Assembly (NCBI GenBank): GCA_948687865.1
Contig: CAPQQE010000016.1
Span: 2,743 to 19,680, forward strand
Direction of reading: 5' to 3'
Source of the DNA: an uncultured Bacilli bacterium
GTDB lineage: Bacteria; Bacillota_I; Bacilli_A; RF39; UBA660
Length of the DNA stretch: 16,938 nucleotides
The notes under the pieces were generated by a model. That model searched no databases and was not told the DNA's origin. It was given only the letters and a program-made list of their open reading frames with translations. The position numbers were made by a program, and so were the translations under genes. Position 1 is the stretch's first letter. The number at the start of each line of letters is the position of its first letter. Of the stretch, positions 15,126 through 16,938 are shown piece after piece.

Positions 15126-15153
15126 TTGATTTTTATAAGAAAAATGATATAAT
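15126..15153 (+). promoter_or_regulatory. Promoter of segment A, pointing away from the gene
   Basis: TTGATT, 16-base spacer, TGA then perfect TATAAT (extended -10). It is the best promoter match in the region; the -10 ends 31 bases before the AAGT core of the right site. Confidence 0.75.
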
Positions 15154-15179
15154 ATTTGTAGTTATCAGAGTAAATATCA

Positions 15180-15202
15180 TCATTAAGTACACAACTTTAA
15201 GA
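15180..15202. repeat. Recombination site A-right
   Basis: Inner arm TCATTAAGT, centre ACACA, outer arm ACTTTAAGA (exact consensus). Confidence 0.83.
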
Positions 15203-15240
15203 CAATGTTGAAACAATTATATAAAATATATAGAATTAAA

Positions 15241-15280
15241 AAAAAGGACCATTAATAGGACATTTTCTACTAATGGTCTT
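15241..15280. terminator. Bidirectional terminator between segment A and the integrase gene
   Basis: GACCATTA (15247-15254) pairs with TAATGGTC (15271-15278) around a partly paired loop. The A run on the left gives a T run on the minus strand for the integrase transcript. The plus-strand RNA of segment A would be about 120 bases long. Confidence 0.75.
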
Positions 15281-15282
15281 TA

Positions 15283-16377
15283 CTAATATAAAGGCTTTAA
15301 TTGATTTATCATAATAACTTTATTTTCGTAGCTTGGATGAACATATCTCTCTAATGTTATTTTTACACTAGAATGACCTAGTATTTCACTTAAAGTTTTT
15401 GGATCACACCCATTTTCAATACAGCGAGTTGCAAAGGTGTGTCTTAAAGCATGAAAATTATATATATCTAAATCAAGTTTACTAAGTATTTTTTTGTAAT
15501 TATTGAAATATGTTCTAGTTTCAATAAATTTTTCATTCCCTGATATTAGAAAAGTATCTTCTGTTATGTTTTGACTTAATTTAGTCATTATAGGTATTAA
15601 AAAATTTGGAATTGGGATTTCCCTAATTGAAGATGATGATTTTGGTTCATCCATTATAATTATTGTTTTCTTTTTTGATTGTTCATCTGGATTTTTTATT
15701 CTAATTAATGTCTTTTTAATTTTAATTTTCTTATTTATTAAATCAATATTTTTCCACTGCAAGGCACAAAGTTCACCAATTCTAAGTCCTGTATAGAGAC
15801 AAAAATAAATACCAAAAGTTCCTTCATTCAAATTTTCAATTAATTCTTCTTCAAGTTTTGATTGTTCATCTTTTTTTAAAATTTGAATTTCATTTCTAGG
15901 TACTTTTGGCATAGGAATCTTTATATTAATATCTCCATATTTTAAAATTTGCCCCAAAATGATCAAAATATCTTTGACTGTTTTTTCTGTTAATCCTTCA
16001 GTTAATAAATCTGATGTAAATTTATTAATGATTTCAATTGATAATGTTTTCTTTTTGATTTTAGCAAATTTTGGGATAATTCTGGATTTAATTGTATATT
16101 GATAATTAGAATATGTAGACTTTTTAGTTTTTATTTTTGCATTATTTAACCAATTATTTATATCATATCCAATATAGGTTTTATCATATATAAGTAAATC
16201 ATTTTTAATTATATAATTATTCATTAATTTACGATAAGCGTTTATTACTTCTTTTTTACTACTTCCATACACCGATTTATAATTTGATGAACCATCTTCT
16301 TTATATCCATAATGATACCTAATTTCAAACCTTCCATCTTTTCTAAAATATATTTTTTCTAATTCTTTCTTTTTCAT
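15283..16377 (-). CDS. Tyrosine recombinase (phage/Tn916-type integrase), candidate invertase of the five switches
   Basis: A 364-residue site-specific recombinase that cuts, exchanges and rejoins DNA through a 3'-phosphotyrosine. Residues about 8-55 are an AP2-like arm-binding domain (FRKDGRFEIRYHYGY, SKKEVINAYRK), about 70-148 a SAM-like core-binding domain, and about 165-355 the catalytic domain. All expected active-site residues are present: Arg199 (TGLRIGEL), Lys246, His309 and Arg312 (HALRHTFATRC), His335 (LGHSSVKIT), Tyr345 (ERYVHPSYE). I start at ATG 16377: AAAGGAG lies 5 bases upstream and overlaps a TTG (16392) that would add only MKGVK. It sits upstream of five tandem switch units, 80 bases from site A-right, and is the only recombinase in the window. 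That it acts on those sites is inference; it could instead be the integrase of a former mobile element. Confidence 0.93.
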   Translation of the reverse strand: MKKKELEKIYFRKDGRFEIRYHYGYKEDGSSNYKSVYGSSKKEVINAYRKLMNNYIIKNDLLIYDKTYIGYDINNWLNNAKIKTKKSTYSNYQYTIKSRIIPKFAKIKKKTLSIEIINKFTSDLLTEGLTEKTVKDILIILGQILKYGDINIKIPMPKVPRNEIQILKKDEQSKLEEELIENLNEGTFGIYFCLYTGLRIGELCALQWKNIDLINKKIKIKKTLIRIKNPDEQSKKKTIIIMDEPKSSSSIREIPIPNFLIPIMTKLSQNITEDTFLISGNEKFIETRTYFNNYKKILSKLDLDIYNFHALRHTFATRCIENGCDPKTLSEILGHSSVKITLERYVHPSYENKVIMINQLKPLY

Positions 16378-16444
16378 TTTTACTCCTTTCAAATAATATA
16401 ATACATTTATTTTTTTATTCTAATTATCATTTTTACATAATAAA

Positions 16445-16476
16445 AACCTCATTTCTTTTGTTTAAGAAACGAGGTT
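16445..16476 (-). terminator. Terminator of the corA-type gene
   Basis: Stem AACCTCATTTCTT with AAGAAACGAGGTT (12 of 13 pairs), six-base loop, followed on the minus strand by TTTTTATTATG. It separates corA from the integrase. Confidence 0.82.
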
Positions 16477-16485
16477 AATATCATT

Positions 16486-16938
16486 TTATAATAATTTTTT
16501 CTTTTTAAATATTAATGCTATTATGATGGATAAGATTATACAAGATGCTATAGTAATTAAAAATCCATATCTCATTTTAGAAATAATTCCTAAATTAACA
16601 TTCATACCAAGAAAAGAAGCTATCATAGTTGGCACTGAGAATATAATTGTAATACTAGTAAGTATTTTCATAGCTTGATTTAAATTATTAGATATTATTG
16701 CTTCATACGCACCTGAAACACTACTTAATATTTCTCTATAAATATTAGCCATTTCTATTGCTTGACCATTTTCTATAGATGCATCTTCTAATAAATCTTT
16801 ATCTTCTTCATACATTTTTATTACATTTCCTCTATATATTTTTTCTATAAGTCTTTGGTCTTCTTTTAATGATTGCGGATGGCGCGCTGTTTGGGACGGA
16901 GGTACATTTTCAGTAATTTTTGGAATGTTACGGAATAT
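16486..16938 (-). CDS. corA: CorA-type Mg2+/Co2+ transporter, C-terminal part (5' end beyond the window or disrupted)
   Basis: A pentameric divalent-metal channel of the inner membrane. The visible part has the stalk helix (RLIEKIYRGNVIKMYEEDKDLLEDASIENGQAIEM, given here as separate runs RLIEKIYRGNVIKM and YEEDKDLLEDASIENG), the SNNLNQAMKILTSITII pore helix, the signature loop SFLGMNVNL containing the diagnostic GMN, and a second membrane helix with a basic KKKK tail, which is the classic CorA end. The frame stays open to the window edge, but the residues encoded by about 16875-16938 (IFRNIPKITENVPPSQTARHP) do not resemble CorA, and the DNA there is far richer in G+C. The CorA identity up to SLKEDQRLIEK is firm; whether the last 65 bases belong to the gene is doubtful. 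Confidence 0.82.
   Translation of the reverse strand: MFRNIPKITENVPPSQTARHPQSLKEDQRLIEKIYRGNVIKMYEEDKDLLEDASIENGQAIEMANIYREILSSVSGAYEAIISNNLNQAMKILTSITIIFSVPTMIASFLGMNVNLGIISKMRYGFLITIASCIILSIIIALIFKKKKLL

Larger units (their letters stand above)
15032..15202. other. Invertible promoter segment A
   Basis: Sites at 15032-15054 and 15180-15202 enclose about 125 bp. They contain a 17-bp perfect inverted repeat (15032-15048 with 15186-15202). Centres are TGTGT (left) and ACACA (right). The plus-strand promoter at 15126-15153 points away from thyX toward the terminator at 15241-15280. The 332 bases between thyX (14950) and the integrase (15283) hold only this switch, the thyX leader and the terminator. 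Confidence 0.85.

Noticed and set aside
5544..15202. The ten AAGT-N5-ACTT sites as operators for a common repressor
   Set aside because: An operator would not require the five central bases to be the exact inverted copy within each pair and different between loci. Site-specific recombination explains this; operator binding does not.
5544..15202. The long inverted repeats as terminal repeats of small insertion elements (MITEs)
   Set aside because: Segments differ in internal sequence, always contain one promoter at a fixed distance from the far site, always sit just upstream of an operon, and show no target duplication or transposase.
4300..16476. att repeats bounding the island (AGAAACGA at both ends)
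   Set aside because: An 8-base match in such A+T-rich DNA is not meaningful, and the right copy lies inside a terminator stem.
1..16938. CRISPR array, rRNA or tRNA genes
   Set aside because: I saw no regularly spaced direct repeats and no rRNA or tRNA-like sequence on either strand.

Overview
The window is very A+T-rich DNA (I estimate about one quarter G+C). It shows low-GC Firmicutes (Bacillota) traits: strong GGAGG-type ribosome sites, a fused SecDF, a ComN-like protein, a SpoVB-like flippase, a sporulation-type sigma factor and CorA. Trp is encoded by TGG and the stops I checked are TAA or TAG, so the standard bacterial code fits. An uncultured gut Bacilli or Clostridia lineage is my inference. 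I cannot name the species.

Left part, 1-4245, looks like core genome. A minus-strand comN-secDF unit carries SecDF with an extra N-terminal membrane domain and runs off the left edge. It is divergent from a plus-strand spoVB-like gene, which abuts a convergent minus-strand cysE.

Middle, 4370-16377, is the interesting part. Five minus-strand transcription units stand in tandem: (D) an unknown 383-aa protein; (E) a sigma factor with a long C-terminal extension; (C) two related membrane proteins, an amidoligase and a gamma-glutamylcyclotransferase-like protein; (B) a nitroreductase, a GNAT acetyltransferase and a transglutaminase-like protein; (A) a ThyX-like thymidylate synthase with dTMP kinase. 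A tyrosine recombinase gene lies at the upstream (right) end.

Upstream of every unit is the same device: two inverted copies of a 23-bp palindromic site (TCTTAAAGT, five variable bases, ACTTTAAGA) about 120-150 bp apart, an extended -10 promoter between them, and a terminator just outside or on the far site. The five-base centre differs at each of the five loci, yet within a locus it is identical in the two copies once inverted. This is what site-specific inversion by a tyrosine recombinase would require. The best-matching promoter in each segment points away from its gene into the terminator, so all five units appear to be in the OFF orientation. I read this as a multi-operon invertible-promoter (phase variation) island with orthogonal crossover sites, probably driven by the adjacent recombinase. 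One controlled gene is itself a sigma factor.

Right end: the C-terminal part of a CorA-type magnesium transporter follows. The last 65 or so bases are much richer in G+C and do not read like CorA, so the edge may be a chimeric join.
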